Counted from the stretch's first letter, positions 1 to 9,902 are shown. The stretch: 64,000 bases of DNA from an uncultured Nodularia sp. (GCA_903911355.1 CAIWDD010000001.1:209851-273850); one strand, 5' to 3'. Notes: generated by a model from the letters alone, not told the origin. A program made the numbers and translations.

Positions 1-285
1 GGGATTCTGGGTGCATACGTGATGCGCTTTCCGCAATCCAGAATTTTAACCCTAGCTTTTTTCGGTTTTTTTGTCACCACCATCAGGATACCGGCAATTA
101 TTCTCATAGGGATTTTTGTCATCCAGAATGTGATATCCGGTCTAGCCAGTCTGCAAGCCGCTGCTAATATGAGTGTAGAAACAGGCGGAGTTGCTTACTG
201 GGCACACATTGGCGGCTTTGCTTTTGGGATTATTCTGGCTCCCTTATTCGGGTTATTTCGACATGACGGCACCGGCGCTAGTTGA
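1..285 (+). CDS. Rhomboid family intramembrane serine protease, C-terminal fragment
   Basis: The reading frame is open from base 1, so the gene begins before the window and only about 94 C-terminal residues are visible. They start with GILGAYVMRFP, which in rhomboid proteases directly follows the GxSGA segment carrying the catalytic serine; that serine must lie just upstream of the window. Two hydrophobic segments follow. The second contains AHIGGFAFG, whose histidine (about residue 68 of the visible part) fits the second member of the Ser-His dyad. The family cleaves transmembrane helices within the membrane; the substrate here cannot be inferred. It ends with TGA 55 bp before the next gene on the same strand. 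Confidence 0.85.
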   Translation, partial: GILGAYVMRFPQSRILTLAFFGFFVTTIRIPAIILIGIFVIQNVISGLASLQAAANMSVETGGVAYWAHIGGFAFGIILAPLFGLFRHDGTGAS

Positions 286-340
286 CACCCCTCCCCCAAT
301 CCCTCCCTGTTTACAATTAATATTTTGTTGTTAATCCATA

Positions 341-1768
341 ATGAATTTAGTCTGGCAACGATTTACTTTATCTGATTTACCAATCAAAGAATATCTGGAA
401 ACAAGCTACTTACGCCGCTGTTTGGTGGGGTTATTACACTCTTGGCGGCAAAGTAGCATTTTGATGCAGTGGGGAGACAGCATCGCAGTAGTTTTCCTGA
501 GCCTGCTGTATGCTCTTGCCCCTTTTGTATCCAGTAGCTTAGTCGGACTGTTGCTATTAGCTTGTGTCGGATTTTGGCTGTTGTTGACCTTATCTGATGA
601 ATCAGCACCGGCAAATACGCCGTTATTTACCCCCATTCATCTGCTGGTGTTACTTTACTGGGCAATTGCTGTAGTCTCTACAGCGTTATCACCAGTCAAG
701 CAAGCAGCGTTTAAAGATTTGGTAGTATTAACACTTTATCTACTGCTGTTTGCCCTTTGTGCTAGGGTGTTGCGATCGCCTCGTGTGCGGTCTTGGATAA
801 TTATCCTGTATTTACATATATCTTTAGTAGTAAGTATATACGGGTTGCGGCAGTGGTTTTTCAAAGCTCGATCACTAGCAACTTGGGTAGACCCAGAATC
901 TCCTCTAGCTCAGACAACTAGGGTTTATAGTTATTTAGGTAACCCCAATTTATTGGCTGGATATCTTGTAGCGGCGGTAGCTTTAAGCCTAGTAGCAATT
1001 TTTGCTTGGGATAGCAGGATCAAGAAAGCTTTAGCATTAACTATGTTTATAGCTAATGCTGCTTGTTTAGTTCTCACTTTTAGTCGTGGTGGCTGGATTG
1101 GTCTAGTAGTGGCTGTAGTGACTGCCATGGCCTTACTAGTTTACTGGTGGAGTGTGGAAATGCCTCCTTTTTGGCGTACTTGGTCACTGCCGATAATTCT
1201 GGGAGGTATGATTGGGTTACTGTTGCTAGCAGTGATATTTGTCGAGCCAGTGCGACTGAGAGTTTTAAGTATTTTTTCGGGTCGTCAAGATAGCAGTAAT
1301 AATTTCCGTAGAAATGTTTGGGATGCTGTGTTTGAGATGATTCGCGATCGCCCCATGATTGGGATTGGCCCCGGTCATAACTCTTTTAATCAAGTTTATC
1401 CACTCTACCAACGTCCTCGTTATACGGCTTTAAGTGCTTATTCTGTTTTTTTAGAGGTGGCTGTAGAAACTGGTTTGGCCGGTTTAGGCTGTTTCTTATG
1501 GCTGATGATTGTGACGTTTAATAACGCATTTGTACAAGTGCGACGATTGCGGCAATCTAGGAGTGTAGAGGGATTTTGGTTGATGGGAGCATTGGCTACT
1601 GTAACGGGGATGCTAGCTCATGGGACTGTAGATACTATTTGGTTTCGTCCTGAAGTCAATACGCTTTGGTGGTTAATGGTGGCTATAATTGCTAGTTACT
1701 GGACGCCCATACCTGAAGACCACAGTCAAAACGTGACTTCAAGTCACGTAAAACCCAGACCAAGCTAA
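341..1768 (+). CDS. ictB: IctB-type membrane protein (O-antigen ligase/polymerase superfamily)
   Basis: A 475-residue polytopic membrane protein with about ten hydrophobic segments and a large loop in the second half. The motifs SYLGNPNLLAGYL, LTFSRGGWIGL and the periplasmic-type loop with RPMIGIGPGHNSFNQVYP are typical of IctB and the wider Wzy/O-antigen ligase superfamily. IctB was named as a putative inorganic carbon transporter in cyanobacteria, but the fold suggests glycan ligation or polymerisation, so its biochemical role is unsettled. The ATG at 341 gives the family's usual length. The last codons include a 19-bp palindrome (1731-1749). The gene lies 55 bp after the rhomboid gene and may be co-transcribed. 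Confidence 0.85.
   Translation: MNLVWQRFTLSDLPIKEYLETSYLRRCLVGLLHSWRQSSILMQWGDSIAVVFLSLLYALAPFVSSSLVGLLLLACVGFWLLLTLSDESAPANTPLFTPIHLLVLLYWAIAVVSTALSPVKQAAFKDLVVLTLYLLLFALCARVLRSPRVRSWIIILYLHISLVVSIYGLRQWFFKARSLATWVDPESPLAQTTRVYSYLGNPNLLAGYLVAAVALSLVAIFAWDSRIKKALALTMFIANAACLVLTFSRGGWIGLVVAVVTAMALLVYWWSVEMPPFWRTWSLPIILGGMIGLLLLAVIFVEPVRLRVLSIFSGRQDSSNNFRRNVWDAVFEMIRDRPMIGIGPGHNSFNQVYPLYQRPRYTALSAYSVFLEVAVETGLAGLGCFLWLMIVTFNNAFVQVRRLRQSRSVEGFWLMGALATVTGMLAHGTVDTIWFRPEVNTLWWLMVAIIASYWTPIPEDHSQNVTSSHVKPRPS
1731..1749. repeat. 19-bp perfect palindrome inside the ictB 3' end
   Basis: ACGTGACTT and AAGTCACGT flank a single C. The nine-base arms match perfectly and lie in the last codons of the IctB-type gene. 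It could be a hairpin affecting the 3' end or a chance repeat insertion; it encodes the tail residues near SSHV. Confidence 0.6.
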
Positions 1769-1791
1769 AGTCCAATGAACAGCAGAATTCA

Positions 1792-1855
1792 GGAGCCGCA
1801 ATTAACCGGGGTCTAATCTAAGTGGACTCGTTGAAGCAAGAATATCCGCGGCTCC
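1792..1855. repeat. Inverted repeat between convergent genes
   Basis: GGAGCCGC (1792-1799) and GCGGCTCC (1848-1855) form perfect 8-bp arms around a 48-base spacer. The spacer is bracketed by a second, shorter pair (AGTCCA/TGGACT nearby). It sits between the convergent ictB-like and WGxxGxxG genes and may act as a bidirectional 3' structure. There is no U-tract, so calling it a terminator would be a guess. Confidence 0.4.
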
Positions 1856-1875
1856 AACCCGGAAAGTATCAAGGC

Positions 1876-2151
1876 TTAGTCCCTATATGTTGTAGTACTA
1901 GGAGCAGTGGGTTCACGATAAGCAGTAGGTTCCCCGCCACTTTTTCTACCAGCTAAACCAGCCAAACCAAATAGACCAATTAATCCTAACCAACCCCAAT
2001 CAAAATCCCGGCGTTCGTAAACTGTTGTTCTGGGTGTAGTCTCAACTCTCGGTTCAGTAACTTGGGCATTTACAGGTAGAGTTAAAGGCAATATTGCCAT
2101 ACTCAAAGTGAGAAAGCCAGCACCAACTGCTTTGGTCAAAATAGGTGTCAT
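1876..2151 (-). CDS. WGxxGxxG family small exported protein
   Basis: A 91-residue protein with an N-terminal signal-like segment (about residues 6-29, ending near VNAQ), a short polar linker rich in Thr/Arg/Glu, and the segment DWGWLGLIGLFGLAGLAGRK. That segment matches the WGxxGxxG motif of small cyanobacterial and bacterial membrane proteins. The motif helix probably anchors the C-terminal part in a membrane, leaving a short polar tail. No biochemical function is known for the family. The ATG at 2151 is the only good start. It is transcribed convergently to the ictB-like gene and lies downstream of smpB on the same strand, 133 bp away. Confidence 0.75.
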   Translation of the reverse strand: MTPILTKAVGAGFLTLSMAILPLTLPVNAQVTEPRVETTPRTTVYERRDFDWGWLGLIGLFGLAGLAGRKSGGEPTAYREPTAPSTTTYRD

Positions 2152-2284
2152 GGTGAAAATCTCTCATCCCTTCCAACTTTACCCACTAGTTTATCGATTC
2201 CCAGAACTTACCCAATCAATCCGTAGCCATAAACTGGGCTTTCTCTAAACTCACACTGAGGATATATAGAGAGGTCAATGGGGC

Positions 2285-2752
2285 TTAATAATTTTTCATC
2301 GCCCGTTGCATATCACGTTGATCTTGCCGTTTTTTGAGGGATTCACGTTTGTCATGGATTTTTTTACCTTTACCAAGGGCTATACTCACTTTTACCCAGC
2401 CTCGTTTCAGGTACATTTTTAATGGCACTAGTGTTAAACCTTGCTGTTCCACCTTCCCAATTAACTTACGAATTTCTTGCCGATGTAGTAACAGCTTGCG
2501 GGTACGACGCGGTTCATGATTAAAATATTGACCACTAGCGTTGTAAGGAGAAATATGGACGTTGATTAGCCATGCTTCGCCATCACGAATCAACGCATAA
2601 CCATCTTGGAGATTAACTCTACCGGCGCGAATTGATTTAACTTCTGTCCCTGTCAACTCAACTCCGGCTTCAAAGGTTTCTAGGATTTCATACAAATAAC
2701 GGGCTTGACGGTTGTCACTAATAACTTTGTAGCTTTCGCTCTTTTCGCTCAT
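2285..2752 (-). CDS. smpB: SsrA (tmRNA)-binding protein SmpB
   Basis: A 155-residue protein of normal SmpB length. It shows the family core: NRQARYLYEILETFEAGVEL near the N-terminus, GTEVKSIRAGRVNL, the HISPY segment and the basic C-terminal tail KGKKIHDKRESLKKR. SmpB binds tmRNA and delivers it with EF-Tu to stalled ribosomes for trans-translation; the basic tail acts in the decoding centre. The tmRNA gene itself is not in this window. The ATG at 2752 gives the canonical N-terminus. A 420-bp non-coding stretch lies upstream. Confidence 0.97.
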   Translation of the reverse strand: MSEKSESYKVISDNRQARYLYEILETFEAGVELTGTEVKSIRAGRVNLQDGYALIRDGEAWLINVHISPYNASGQYFNHEPRRTRKLLLHRQEIRKLIGKVEQQGLTLVPLKMYLKRGWVKVSIALGKGKKIHDKRESLKKRQDQRDMQRAMKNY

Positions 2753-3174
2753 TGAAAAACTTTTTTGTACTTAAATTTGCTGGAAAAATGTTTGGATTGG
2801 CTGTAAGTGTGATATCTATATCAGCGTTAGTCCATATCCTTTTAATTTAACTTTTTTTCAATTGTCAATTAAAAGTTAGAGGGGAGAAAATATTAATTTA
2901 CACTATAGCGAGTATTATCTGTAGATGATTGGTTTATTGTTAAGAGTTAAAAAGCTACCTATAGCCTTTCAGCATTCAAAGTCGAACTTGGTTGTAATTT
3001 GGCAATACTGACTCAGTATTTAAGGTTTTCCTCATAAATCAAAAATAAGAGACTCATGAGCTGGTAATCGTGTCATACTATCAAACATAAGAATACTATT
3101 TCTGCTTGCGTTCACCGATGTACCTCGGATAAATCCGTTAATCTGAGTTAAAAAATGCTAGGGGTGTATTGTCC
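2753..3174. other. Intergenic region between divergent smpB and response-regulator genes
   Basis: About 420 bp of AT-rich sequence with no convincing open frame, tRNA or hairpin terminator. It must hold the promoters for smpB (minus) and the response regulator (plus). No consensus operator could be assigned. Confidence 0.6.
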
Positions 3175-3855
3175 ATGCCCTTGACTATTCTTGTTGTGGA
3201 TGACGACCCGGGCACTCGTCTATCCATTAGTGATTATCTTGAACTGTCTGGCTACTCCGTAGTGACGGCGAATGACGGTCAAGAAGCTTTGAGAATGGTA
3301 GAGAATTACCATCCTGATTTGATTGTTACTGATATTATTATGCCACGAATAAACGGCTATGAACTGGTGCGTCGGGTACGGCAGCAGCCGAAATTCAGGT
3401 TATTACCTGTAATTTTATTAACAGCACGCACTAAAACCCAGGAAAGAATTCTTGGCTACCAGTCTGGCTGCGATTTGTACTTACCTAAGCCATTTGAACT
3501 CGAGGAGTTAGCAGCAGCAATTCGTAATCTTTTAGAGCGATCGCAAATTATTCGATCTGAATACCGCTTGTCTTATAAAGAGAATTTAGGCAATTTCATA
3601 CCTTCCAAAGAGGTGACAATGCCTTCTCTATGGGCGGGTATTAGGGAATCCCATCAGTTCCTATCCTTGACCCCCAGAGAACAAGAAGTTTTGGAACTGT
3701 TGACTCATGGTTTATCTAATGCTGATATAGGAGGTGAATTACACTTGAGTCCGAGAACTGTAGAAAAGTATGTTAGCAGTTTATTAAGAAAAACTGACAC
3801 CAGCAACCGAGCGGAGCTAGTGCGCTTTGCTATTACCCATGGCTTGGTTGAATAG
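3175..3855 (+). CDS. NarL/LuxR-type response regulator, candidate Rre1/Ycf29
   Basis: 226 residues from the ATG at 3175; an in-frame TTG two codons earlier (3169) is less likely. The receiver domain (about residues 3-120) has the acidic cluster VVDDDPG, the phosphoacceptor aspartate in LIVTDIIMPRING and the conserved lysine in YLPKPFE. A linker leads to a C-terminal LuxR-type helix-turn-helix (about 160-225) with LTPREQEVLELLTHGLSNADI and LSPRTVEKYVSSLLRK. The architecture resembles the stress regulator Rre1/Ycf29 of cyanobacteria and red-algal plastids, but other NarL regulators share it. No histidine kinase is adjacent. The stop lies 2 bp from that of the convergent phosphatase gene. Confidence 0.8.
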   Translation: MPLTILVVDDDPGTRLSISDYLELSGYSVVTANDGQEALRMVENYHPDLIVTDIIMPRINGYELVRRVRQQPKFRLLPVILLTARTKTQERILGYQSGCDLYLPKPFELEELAAAIRNLLERSQIIRSEYRLSYKENLGNFIPSKEVTMPSLWAGIRESHQFLSLTPREQEVLELLTHGLSNADIGGELHLSPRTVEKYVSSLLRKTDTSNRAELVRFAITHGLVE

Positions 3856-3857
3856 AT

Positions 3858-4343
3858 TTAGCTTTCTACTTGCTGACTGGTAATGTATGTGAGTAGACCT
3901 TCACAAGCATCCACAAGTAAATCAATCACTTGATGGAAGCCTTCCACTCCACCATAGTAAGGGTCTGGAACTTCCTTGAGGGTATAGCGAGAGCAGAACT
4001 TACACATTAAGTAAACTTTATGGTCATACTGCCCAGTGGGGTCAAGAGCCAGGATATTCTCATAGTTCTCCTGATCCATTGCCAATATCATATCAAATTC
4101 CTGAAAGTCTAATTTTTGAAATTGCCGCGCGTGACCACGCAGTTTAATTCCTAACTTTGCACTAGCAGCCGCACTCATGCGTCTATCTGGCGGACTACCA
4201 ATGTGATAACTGGATGTACCAGCAGAGTCGCAGAGGATGCGATCGCTCAATCCAGACTGGTCAATAAGATGATTCATAATATTTTCTGCCGATGGGGAGC
4301 GACAGATATTCCCCAGGCAAACAAACAGCAGCTTATAAGGCAT
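3858..4343 (-). CDS. Low-molecular-weight protein-tyrosine-phosphatase family protein
   Basis: 161 residues. The phosphate-binding loop VCLGNICRSP (C-x5-R-S) is at residues 8-17, and the general-acid loop VPDPYYGG lies near the C-terminus, both as in LMW-PTPs. The enzymes hydrolyse phosphotyrosine, and in bacteria often act on tyrosine kinases that control exopolysaccharide export; the substrate here is unknown. The frame extends upstream to a TTG at 4361. The ATG at 4343 is preferred because it places MPYKLLFVCLGN as in other family members and the TTG would overlap the GGAGGG sequence. Confidence 0.9.
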   Translation of the reverse strand: MPYKLLFVCLGNICRSPSAENIMNHLIDQSGLSDRILCDSAGTSSYHIGSPPDRRMSAAASAKLGIKLRGHARQFQKLDFQEFDMILAMDQENYENILALDPTGQYDHKVYLMCKFCSRYTLKEVPDPYYGGVEGFHQVIDLLVDACEGLLTYITSQQVES

Positions 4344-4409
4344 AAAAATTCTATTTAGCAACCCTCCAGGGTCAAAAATCTACAGACACTAGTTTAATGG
4401 TTTTTGAGT

Positions 4410-4437
4410 GTAGAGACGCAACCCATGGCGTCTCTAC
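4410..4437. repeat. Perfect 10-bp inverted repeat (GTAGAGACGC hairpin)
   Basis: GTAGAGACGC (4410-4419) and GCGTCTCTAC (4428-4437) are separated by 8 bases. They lie between the ebfC stop and the phosphatase start on the minus strand. This short palindrome is a familiar dispersed intergenic element of Nostocales genomes; here it would form a stable hairpin in the ebfC-to-phosphatase spacer in either strand. Confidence 0.75.
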
Positions 4438-4446
4438 AGCCAACGA

Positions 4447-4797
4447 TTAAAAATTAGGGAGTTCCAGACCGCTGGTCAAGACTTCCATTTGTTCGCGCAT
4501 TGTGGCGGTGGACTTGCTATAGGCATCTTTCATGGCGACTGTTACGAGGTCAGAAAGTAATTCTGCACCTTGTGCTAGGGCCTCCGGGGCAATTTCCACC
4601 CGTCTGGGTTCTTGGTTACCACTGACAATCACCTTCACGAGTCCACCGCCGGACTCTCCCTCAATCTCCATTTGCTCCAATTGTTCTTGAAGCTGTCTGG
4701 CGCCTTCTTGAACTTGCTGCGCCTTTTTGAAAGCGTCGGCGAGTTCTTTCATTTTTCCTAGACCACCAAAACCGAATCCCTGTCCTTTTCCTGTCAT
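4447..4797 (-). CDS. YbaB/EbfC family nucleoid-associated protein
   Basis: A 116-residue protein of the usual length. The N-terminal glycine-rich stretch [25 protein letters not shown] leads into a helix, then the core ALPHA-beta-beta elements with [20 protein letters not shown] and the C-terminal helix containing [14 protein letters not shown]. These small dimeric proteins bind DNA with little sequence specificity and coat the nucleoid. The gene follows murB on the same strand by 93 bp, so it may be read with the murC-murB pair. Confidence 0.93.
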   Translation of the reverse strand: MTGKGQGFGFGGLGKMKELADAFKKAQQVQEGARQLQEQLEQMEIEGESGGGLVKVIVSGNQEPRRVEIAPEALAQGAELLSDLVTVAMKDAYSKSTATMREQMEVLTSGLELPNF

Positions 4798-4890
4798 AAC
4801 TGATTTTCCCAGCGTGCGTTTAATATTAAACCAAATTTCATTATAGATGGGGTCGGTAGCTTGCCTGTTTTATTACTAATCTTTATTCCC

Positions 4891-5913
4891 CTAAGCAGCC
4901 ACCTGAAACTCACCGATCATTTTTACTTCTGGCTCTAAGCAAATTGACCAATGTTCTTGAACTTGCTGTTGAATATGACGAATCAGACAGAAAATATCGC
5001 TGGCCTTAGCCCCACCACGATTGACGATGAAATTAGCGTGTAATAGTGCTACTTGCGCTCCGCCAATTTGGTGTCCTTTTAAACCTGTTTGTTCAATTAA
5101 CCAACCAGCAGCATAAGGTGTAGGATTACGGAAGACACTGCCACAGCTAGGGAAATTGTAGGGTTGGGTATTTAGTCGATGTTTTTTGTGTTCCTTTGTT
5201 ACTTGCAAAACTCGTGCTGGATCGATACCTGGTTGGAGTTGAAAGGTGGCTTGGGTAACAATGCGTTGGCAAGGGTTCCCTGTGCAAGATTCACGATTTT
5301 GTAGTGATGAAGTTCGATAGCTGTAACCTATCTGGTCGGCGGTCAGAGTTTCTAAGGTACCATCCGGTAAAAGTACCTGAGCACTCACTAACATATCTGC
5401 AATACAGCTATGATGGGCCCCGGCATTCATGACTACAGCACCCCCAACTGAGCCGGGGATACCAACAGCCCACTCTAATCCTTGCCAACCTAATTTTGCT
5501 GCTTCCCATGCCAGATTGGGAATTGATTCCCCCGCCGCCACAGTTAATTGACCTGTTTGGGGATCAAAGTGACTATGGCGCAGATGACGAGTAGAAATTA
5601 CTAAACCCGGTAAACCGCGATCGCTCACCAATAGGTTGGAACCTGCCCCAAGTATTATTACGCCCAATTCTTGTTGTTTAGCATACTCAACACTAGCCTG
5701 TAGTGCTTCTAAATTACGAGGAGCAACGTACCATTCTGCTGCTCCCCCTACTCTATAAGAAGTAAATGCAGATAAAGAAACTTGTGACTTAATAGCGCAA
5801 TCCGTATCTTTTAAGTAAATTATTTTACTATTACCTAAATCTTGTATTTCCTGCTTCTCTGTAATTGAGTCAAAAACTGTGCAGACATTTGCAAGTGCCT
5901 GGGAGATTTTCAT
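4891..5913 (-). CDS. murB: UDP-N-acetylenolpyruvoylglucosamine reductase MurB
   Basis: 340 residues from the ATG at 5913. MurB is the FAD enzyme that reduces UDP-GlcNAc-enolpyruvate to UDP-MurNAc with NADPH in peptidoglycan synthesis. Visible motifs are [13 protein letters not shown] (FAD domain entry), [17 protein letters not shown], the core [24 protein letters not shown] with the substrate tyrosine, [10 protein letters not shown] with the catalytic serine, and [12 protein letters not shown]. This is the type I form with the Tyr loop. The frame extends to a GTG at 5991, but [13 protein letters not shown] resembles the start of other Nostocales MurB proteins. It follows murC by about 120 bp. 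Confidence 0.95.
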   Translation of the reverse strand: MKISQALANVCTVFDSITEKQEIQDLGNSKIIYLKDTDCAIKSQVSLSAFTSYRVGGAAEWYVAPRNLEALQASVEYAKQQELGVIILGAGSNLLVSDRGLPGLVISTRHLRHSHFDPQTGQLTVAAGESIPNLAWEAAKLGWQGLEWAVGIPGSVGGAVVMNAGAHHSCIADMLVSAQVLLPDGTLETLTADQIGYSYRTSSLQNRESCTGNPCQRIVTQATFQLQPGIDPARVLQVTKEHKKHRLNTQPYNFPSCGSVFRNPTPYAAGWLIEQTGLKGHQIGGAQVALLHANFIVNRGGAKASDIFCLIRHIQQQVQEHWSICLEPEVKMIGEFQVAA

Positions 5914-6032
5914 CTTGAGATAAATTTGTGAAATTTTTACATTTAAATGCCGTAAAAATACAGCAATAGAATCATTGCCAGAGGAAAACACCTTGGGGTA
6001 ACTCAGTGTCCACCGTAATTGTTCTTCCTCAT

Positions 6033-7496
6033 CTAGGATGTGGCTGTAACAGGTTCACAAAGTGTAGTAATTACTTCAGGGATGACCTGATTTAAATTCC
6101 CAGCACCTAGAAAGAGTGCTAAATCTCCGGAACGCAGGGTTTGTACCAAGAATTGACTCATTAAGGGTAAATGAGGTTCATAAAGCACCTGTGGATGCTG
6201 TTTGGCTATTGCTACTGCAAGTTGTTCACCGCTAATTTGCCCTAAATTAGGTTCACCAGCACTGTAAATATCTGTAACTATAACTAAATCAGCATGGGCG
6301 AAAGACTCAGCAAATTCCTCTAAGAAGGTGAGTGTGCGACTGTAGCGATGGGGTTGAAAAATAGCAACTACTCTTTGCCCTGGTCTCGACTGGAGACGTG
6401 CTGCAGCAAGAGTAGCGCGAATTTCACTGGGGTGGTGGGCATAGTCATCGATAAAGGTAATACCGCCAACTTCTCCGCGCAACTCAAAGCGTCTTCTAGC
6501 ACCTGCAAAAGTGGCAATGCTCTTGGCAATTGTGCCAAACTCTAAACCCAAGGCTCGACCAACAGCTACTGCCGACAGGGCATTGCTGAGATTATGCCGA
6601 CTGAGCAAACGCAAATTCAATACTCCCAAGGGTTTGCCTTTCTCCCAAACCAGGGCTGTGGTACCATCAGCGCGATAATCAATATTAGTAGCAGTATAAT
6701 CAGCATCTGTTTCTGGATTGAGGCTGTAGGTAATTGTCGGTTGGAAACGATGGCGTACCGTATCACAATCAATACAACCTATAAGGGTTTTACAACTAGA
6801 GGCAAATTTTTGGAAGATGCTAACTACTTCTTCTAAGGTCTCATAGTGGTCAGGATGATCAAGTTCAATATTAGTAATAATGCCAATTTCGGGACTGTGT
6901 TTCACCAGGGAACCATCAGATTCATCTGCCTCAGCTACCAAATACTTGCTTTCCCCTAATCGTGCATTTCCTTCCCAAGCGTCAACCTCACCACCCACCA
7001 GAATTGTGGGGTCTAAACCAGCTTGTAAGAGCATATAGCCAATCATGCTACTGGTAGTAGTTTTACCGTGGGTTCCTGCAACTGCGATGCTATAGTAGTC
7101 TGAAATCAAGGCTGCTAGTACATCTGAACGATGCAAAATTGGACATCCTAATTCCAGTGCTGCTTTGTATTCCAAATTGTTGGCATTAATTGCCGTTGAA
7201 CAAACAACTTGAGGCAGTGTTGAGTTACTACCTGCGGCTAATATTTCTGGTGAGTTTAATATTACTTTATGAGCTGATTCACGAGATCGAAAGAACTCGA
7301 TATTACTAGCCTCCTGTCTGCCAAAAATATGTGTTCCGATCGACTCCAACTTGCACGTAATATGACTCGGACGAAGGTCGGAACCTGATACTGGCATTTG
7401 ACGCTTGGCCAGAATGTATGCTAGGGCAGACATACCGATGCCACCAATTCCAATGAAATGAAATGGTCGGCCGCTAAAATCTACATAATTATTCAT
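6033..7496 (-). CDS. murC: UDP-N-acetylmuramate--L-alanine ligase MurC
   Basis: 487 residues. MurC adds L-alanine to UDP-MurNAc in an ATP-dependent step. The N-terminal Rossmann motif [14 protein letters not shown], the ATP loop [15 protein letters not shown], the Mur-ligase segment [26 protein letters not shown] and the C-terminal [16 protein letters not shown] are all present. The ATG at 7496, preceded by AGAGGA, is chosen over the longer frame starting at 7517. murC lies directly upstream of murB on the same strand, so the two consecutive cytoplasmic peptidoglycan steps are probably co-expressed. Confidence 0.96.
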   Translation of the reverse strand: MNNYVDFSGRPFHFIGIGGIGMSALAYILAKRQMPVSGSDLRPSHITCKLESIGTHIFGRQEASNIEFFRSRESAHKVILNSPEILAAGSNSTLPQVVCSTAINANNLEYKAALELGCPILHRSDVLAALISDYYSIAVAGTHGKTTTSSMIGYMLLQAGLDPTILVGGEVDAWEGNARLGESKYLVAEADESDGSLVKHSPEIGIITNIELDHPDHYETLEEVVSIFQKFASSCKTLIGCIDCDTVRHRFQPTITYSLNPETDADYTATNIDYRADGTTALVWEKGKPLGVLNLRLLSRHNLSNALSAVAVGRALGLEFGTIAKSIATFAGARRRFELRGEVGGITFIDDYAHHPSEIRATLAAARLQSRPGQRVVAIFQPHRYSRTLTFLEEFAESFAHADLVIVTDIYSAGEPNLGQISGEQLAVAIAKQHPQVLYEPHLPLMSQFLVQTLRSGDLALFLGAGNLNQVIPEVITTLCEPVTATS

Positions 7497-7907
7497 TGAT
7501 GAGTCCTCTGACACCACACCATAATCACAAATGACACGCGTATCATACCAGGAATTTGATTTTTAGACTAACTGCACTTGCATTTTGTTTATACCTGATA
7601 TTCAGATTATTTTCCTCTGTTTTTTTGCTGATTGAGAATGATTTTACCTTTCTTGAACGTTTTGGCTATTTCGGAACTGTTATTAAGATTATTCTGAGAC
7701 TTGATGCCGCATCGGGACAGAAAATATTGTATTTCGCAATACCTTTTAGCCAGTTATTGAGTGATGTTGGCTACAGTCATACATTATTAATAGTGGAAAT
7801 AGTTTTAAATTGAGAAATTTTCCATGAAACTTATCCGGTCTGCTTGAGCCAGATAGTATATTTGTATTATCATCTGGCGATATGGAATCAAGTTTAGGTA
7901 TGACTGA
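7497..7907. other. Intergenic region between divergent murC and nadD
   Basis: About 410 bp of AT-rich DNA carrying the promoters for murC (minus) and nadD (plus). A weak open frame at 7556-7813 starts with TTG and has no ribosome-binding site or recognised similarity, so it is not called. No RNA gene or repeat was seen. Confidence 0.55.
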
Positions 7908-8534
7908 ATGCAGCACATCGGAATCTTTGGTGGCACATTTGACCCAGTTCATTGGGGACATTTACTCGTAGCCCAAACAACTTTATATCAAGTACCTCTG
8001 TCAAAGGTGATTTGGGTACCATCACTAAACCCACCCCATAAAAAAGTGGCTTTGTTTAAAAATCGCGGAGAAATGTTGAAATTAGCCACAAGAGGAAACT
8101 CAGCATTTACCGTCTCCTCCATCGAGGCAAAACGCTCTGGGACCTCCTATGCCATCAATACCTTCATGGACTTATCTAGTTGTTATGCAGATACTCACTG
8201 GTACTGGATTACGGGTTTGGATACATTTCAAACTTTACCCCGTTGGTATCGTGGACGGGAACTAGTACAAATGTGTGATTGGTTAATCGCTCCCCGACAG
8301 CTAGGTGGTGAGACGACAGATCAAAGCGAGCTGATATGCAAGCAAGTGGAGCAACAACTCACACAGCAGTCGCTAACTATTCGCTGGCAACTATTGGACA
8401 TACCTTTAATAGGAATTTCCTCAAGTCTGATTCGGAGACTTTGCCGCGAAAGCCGGTCAATTGGTTATTTAGTCCCGGAATCCGTCAGATCCTACATTAA
8501 TACTCACAACCTCTACTCAGATAAATCTGAATAA
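7908..8534 (+). CDS. nadD: Nicotinate-nucleotide adenylyltransferase NadD
   Basis: A 208-residue nucleotidyltransferase that converts nicotinate mononucleotide and ATP to deamido-NAD. The nucleotidyl-transferase signature GIFGGTFDPVHWGHL is at residues 4-18, followed by VIWVPSLNPPHK, the WYWITGLDTFQTLPRW segment and the C-terminal ISSSLIRRLC motif (ISSTxIR class). Start ATG at 7908. It is 116 bp upstream of gap2 on the same strand. Cyanobacteria often carry a second NadD/NadM-like protein, so this need not be the only NaMN adenylyltransferase, but the motifs fit NadD well. Confidence 0.93.
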   Translation: MQHIGIFGGTFDPVHWGHLLVAQTTLYQVPLSKVIWVPSLNPPHKKVALFKNRGEMLKLATRGNSAFTVSSIEAKRSGTSYAINTFMDLSSCYADTHWYWITGLDTFQTLPRWYRGRELVQMCDWLIAPRQLGGETTDQSELICKQVEQQLTQQSLTIRWQLLDIPLIGISSSLIRRLCRESRSIGYLVPESVRSYINTHNLYSDKSE

Positions 8535-8650
8535 AATATGTGTTTTTTTGATCGATCTGAAAATTTATGGTTATTAATACTCCCCCCTTTGCGATATGAT
8601 TGGGGTCAAAGATATCAATTTATAGGCATAAATACAGAGGGTAAGACACT

Positions 8651-9664
8651 GTGATTAGAGTCGCAATCAATGGTTTTGGGCGCATCGGACGTAACTTTGC
8701 ACGCTGCTGGGTAGGCAGAGAAAATAGCAACATTGAGCTTGTTGCTGTCAATGACACATCAGACCCTAGAACTAATGCTCATCTCCTCAAGTATGACTCA
8801 ATGCTTGGGAAGTTAAAGAATGCTGATATTACAGCCGATGATAACTCCATCATCGTTAATGGTAAGACTATTAAATGCGTATCGGATCGCAACCCAGAAA
8901 ACTTACCTTGGAAAGAGTGGGGAATTGATCTGATTATCGAAGCAACAGGCGTATTTACCAGCCGAGAGGGAGCGCAAAAGCACATGAATGCTGGAGCGAA
9001 AAAAGTCCTGATCACCGCACCTGGTAAAAACGAGGATGGTACTTTTGTCATGGGAGTGAATCATCACGAATATGACCACAACCAGCACAACATCATTAGT
9101 AACGCCAGCTGTACGACCAACTGCTTGGCTCCGATAGCCAAGGTATTAAACGACAAATTCGGGATCATCAAAGGTACGATGACCACCACCCACAGCTACA
9201 CCGGCGACCAGCGTTTGCTAGACGCTTCTCACCGGGATTTACGACGCGCACGGGCTGCAGCTATTAACATTGTTCCCACCTCCACTGGTGCTGCAAAAGC
9301 AGTAGCACTAGTAATCCCAGACCTCAAAGGTAAACTTAATGGTGTGGCTTTACGGGTACCAACTCCTAACGTTTCAATGGTAGATTTCGTAGTTCAAGTT
9401 GAGAAGCGTACTATTACTGAAGAAGTGAATCAAGCTCTCAAGGAGGCTTCTGAAGGTCCACTCAAGGGCATTTTAGACTACAGCGAACTACAATTGGTCT
9501 CTTCAGATTATCAAGGTACTGATGCATCTTCCATTGTCGATGCCAACTTGACTTTAGTCATGGGTAATGATATGGTGAAGGTGATGGCTTGGTATGACAA
9601 TGAGTGGGGTTACAGCCAAAGAGTTCTAGATTTGGCAGAACTAGTGGCCCAAAAGTGGGTTTAG
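8651..9664 (+). CDS. gap2: Glyceraldehyde-3-phosphate dehydrogenase, Gap2 (photosynthetic type)
   Basis: 337 residues starting with GTG at 8651. The NAD(P) fold begins [11 protein letters not shown]; the catalytic cysteine is C154 in [12 protein letters not shown], and the phosphate-binding and substrate motifs [15 protein letters not shown] and [10 protein letters not shown] follow. The NDTSD segment (34-38) lacks the aspartate typical of strictly NAD-dependent enzymes and fits the plastid/Gap2 type, which uses NADPH in the Calvin cycle. It lacks the C-terminal cysteine extension of plant GapB, so CP12 would be the expected redox regulator. The cofactor preference is inferred. Confidence 0.93.
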   Translation: MIRVAINGFGRIGRNFARCWVGRENSNIELVAVNDTSDPRTNAHLLKYDSMLGKLKNADITADDNSIIVNGKTIKCVSDRNPENLPWKEWGIDLIIEATGVFTSREGAQKHMNAGAKKVLITAPGKNEDGTFVMGVNHHEYDHNQHNIISNASCTTNCLAPIAKVLNDKFGIIKGTMTTTHSYTGDQRLLDASHRDLRRARAAAINIVPTSTGAAKAVALVIPDLKGKLNGVALRVPTPNVSMVDFVVQVEKRTITEEVNQALKEASEGPLKGILDYSELQLVSSDYQGTDASSIVDANLTLVMGNDMVKVMAWYDNEWGYSQRVLDLAELVAQKWV

Positions 9665-9902
9665 TCATGAGTGATGACTTTGAAATCATCTGTAACTGAA
9701 GCAAGAGCAACAGATCTTGCAATAGGAAACAAACGATAAATAACTGGTTTTTTGTTGTCTGCTGTTGGACAGCCAGTGGACGTTAAATAGGTGCTTGTGG
9801 AGGTGAGTCTGGTGGGGTTTTCAAAACAAAGATAACTGGAAGCCAGACAAACCTCTAAAGCAAGAATCTCCTGTTACAGCCAAAGGCACAACGGTGAGAG
9901 TG

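Noticed and set aside
3858..4361. Longer TTG start for the phosphatase gene
   Set aside because: The TTG is fused to the GGAGGG sequence, and the ATG at 4343 gives the family's normal N-terminus.
7556..7813. Open frame of 85 codons between murC and nadD
   Set aside because: Starts with TTG, has no Shine-Dalgarno sequence, and its hydrophobic composition is what AT-rich DNA gives by chance; no family resemblance.
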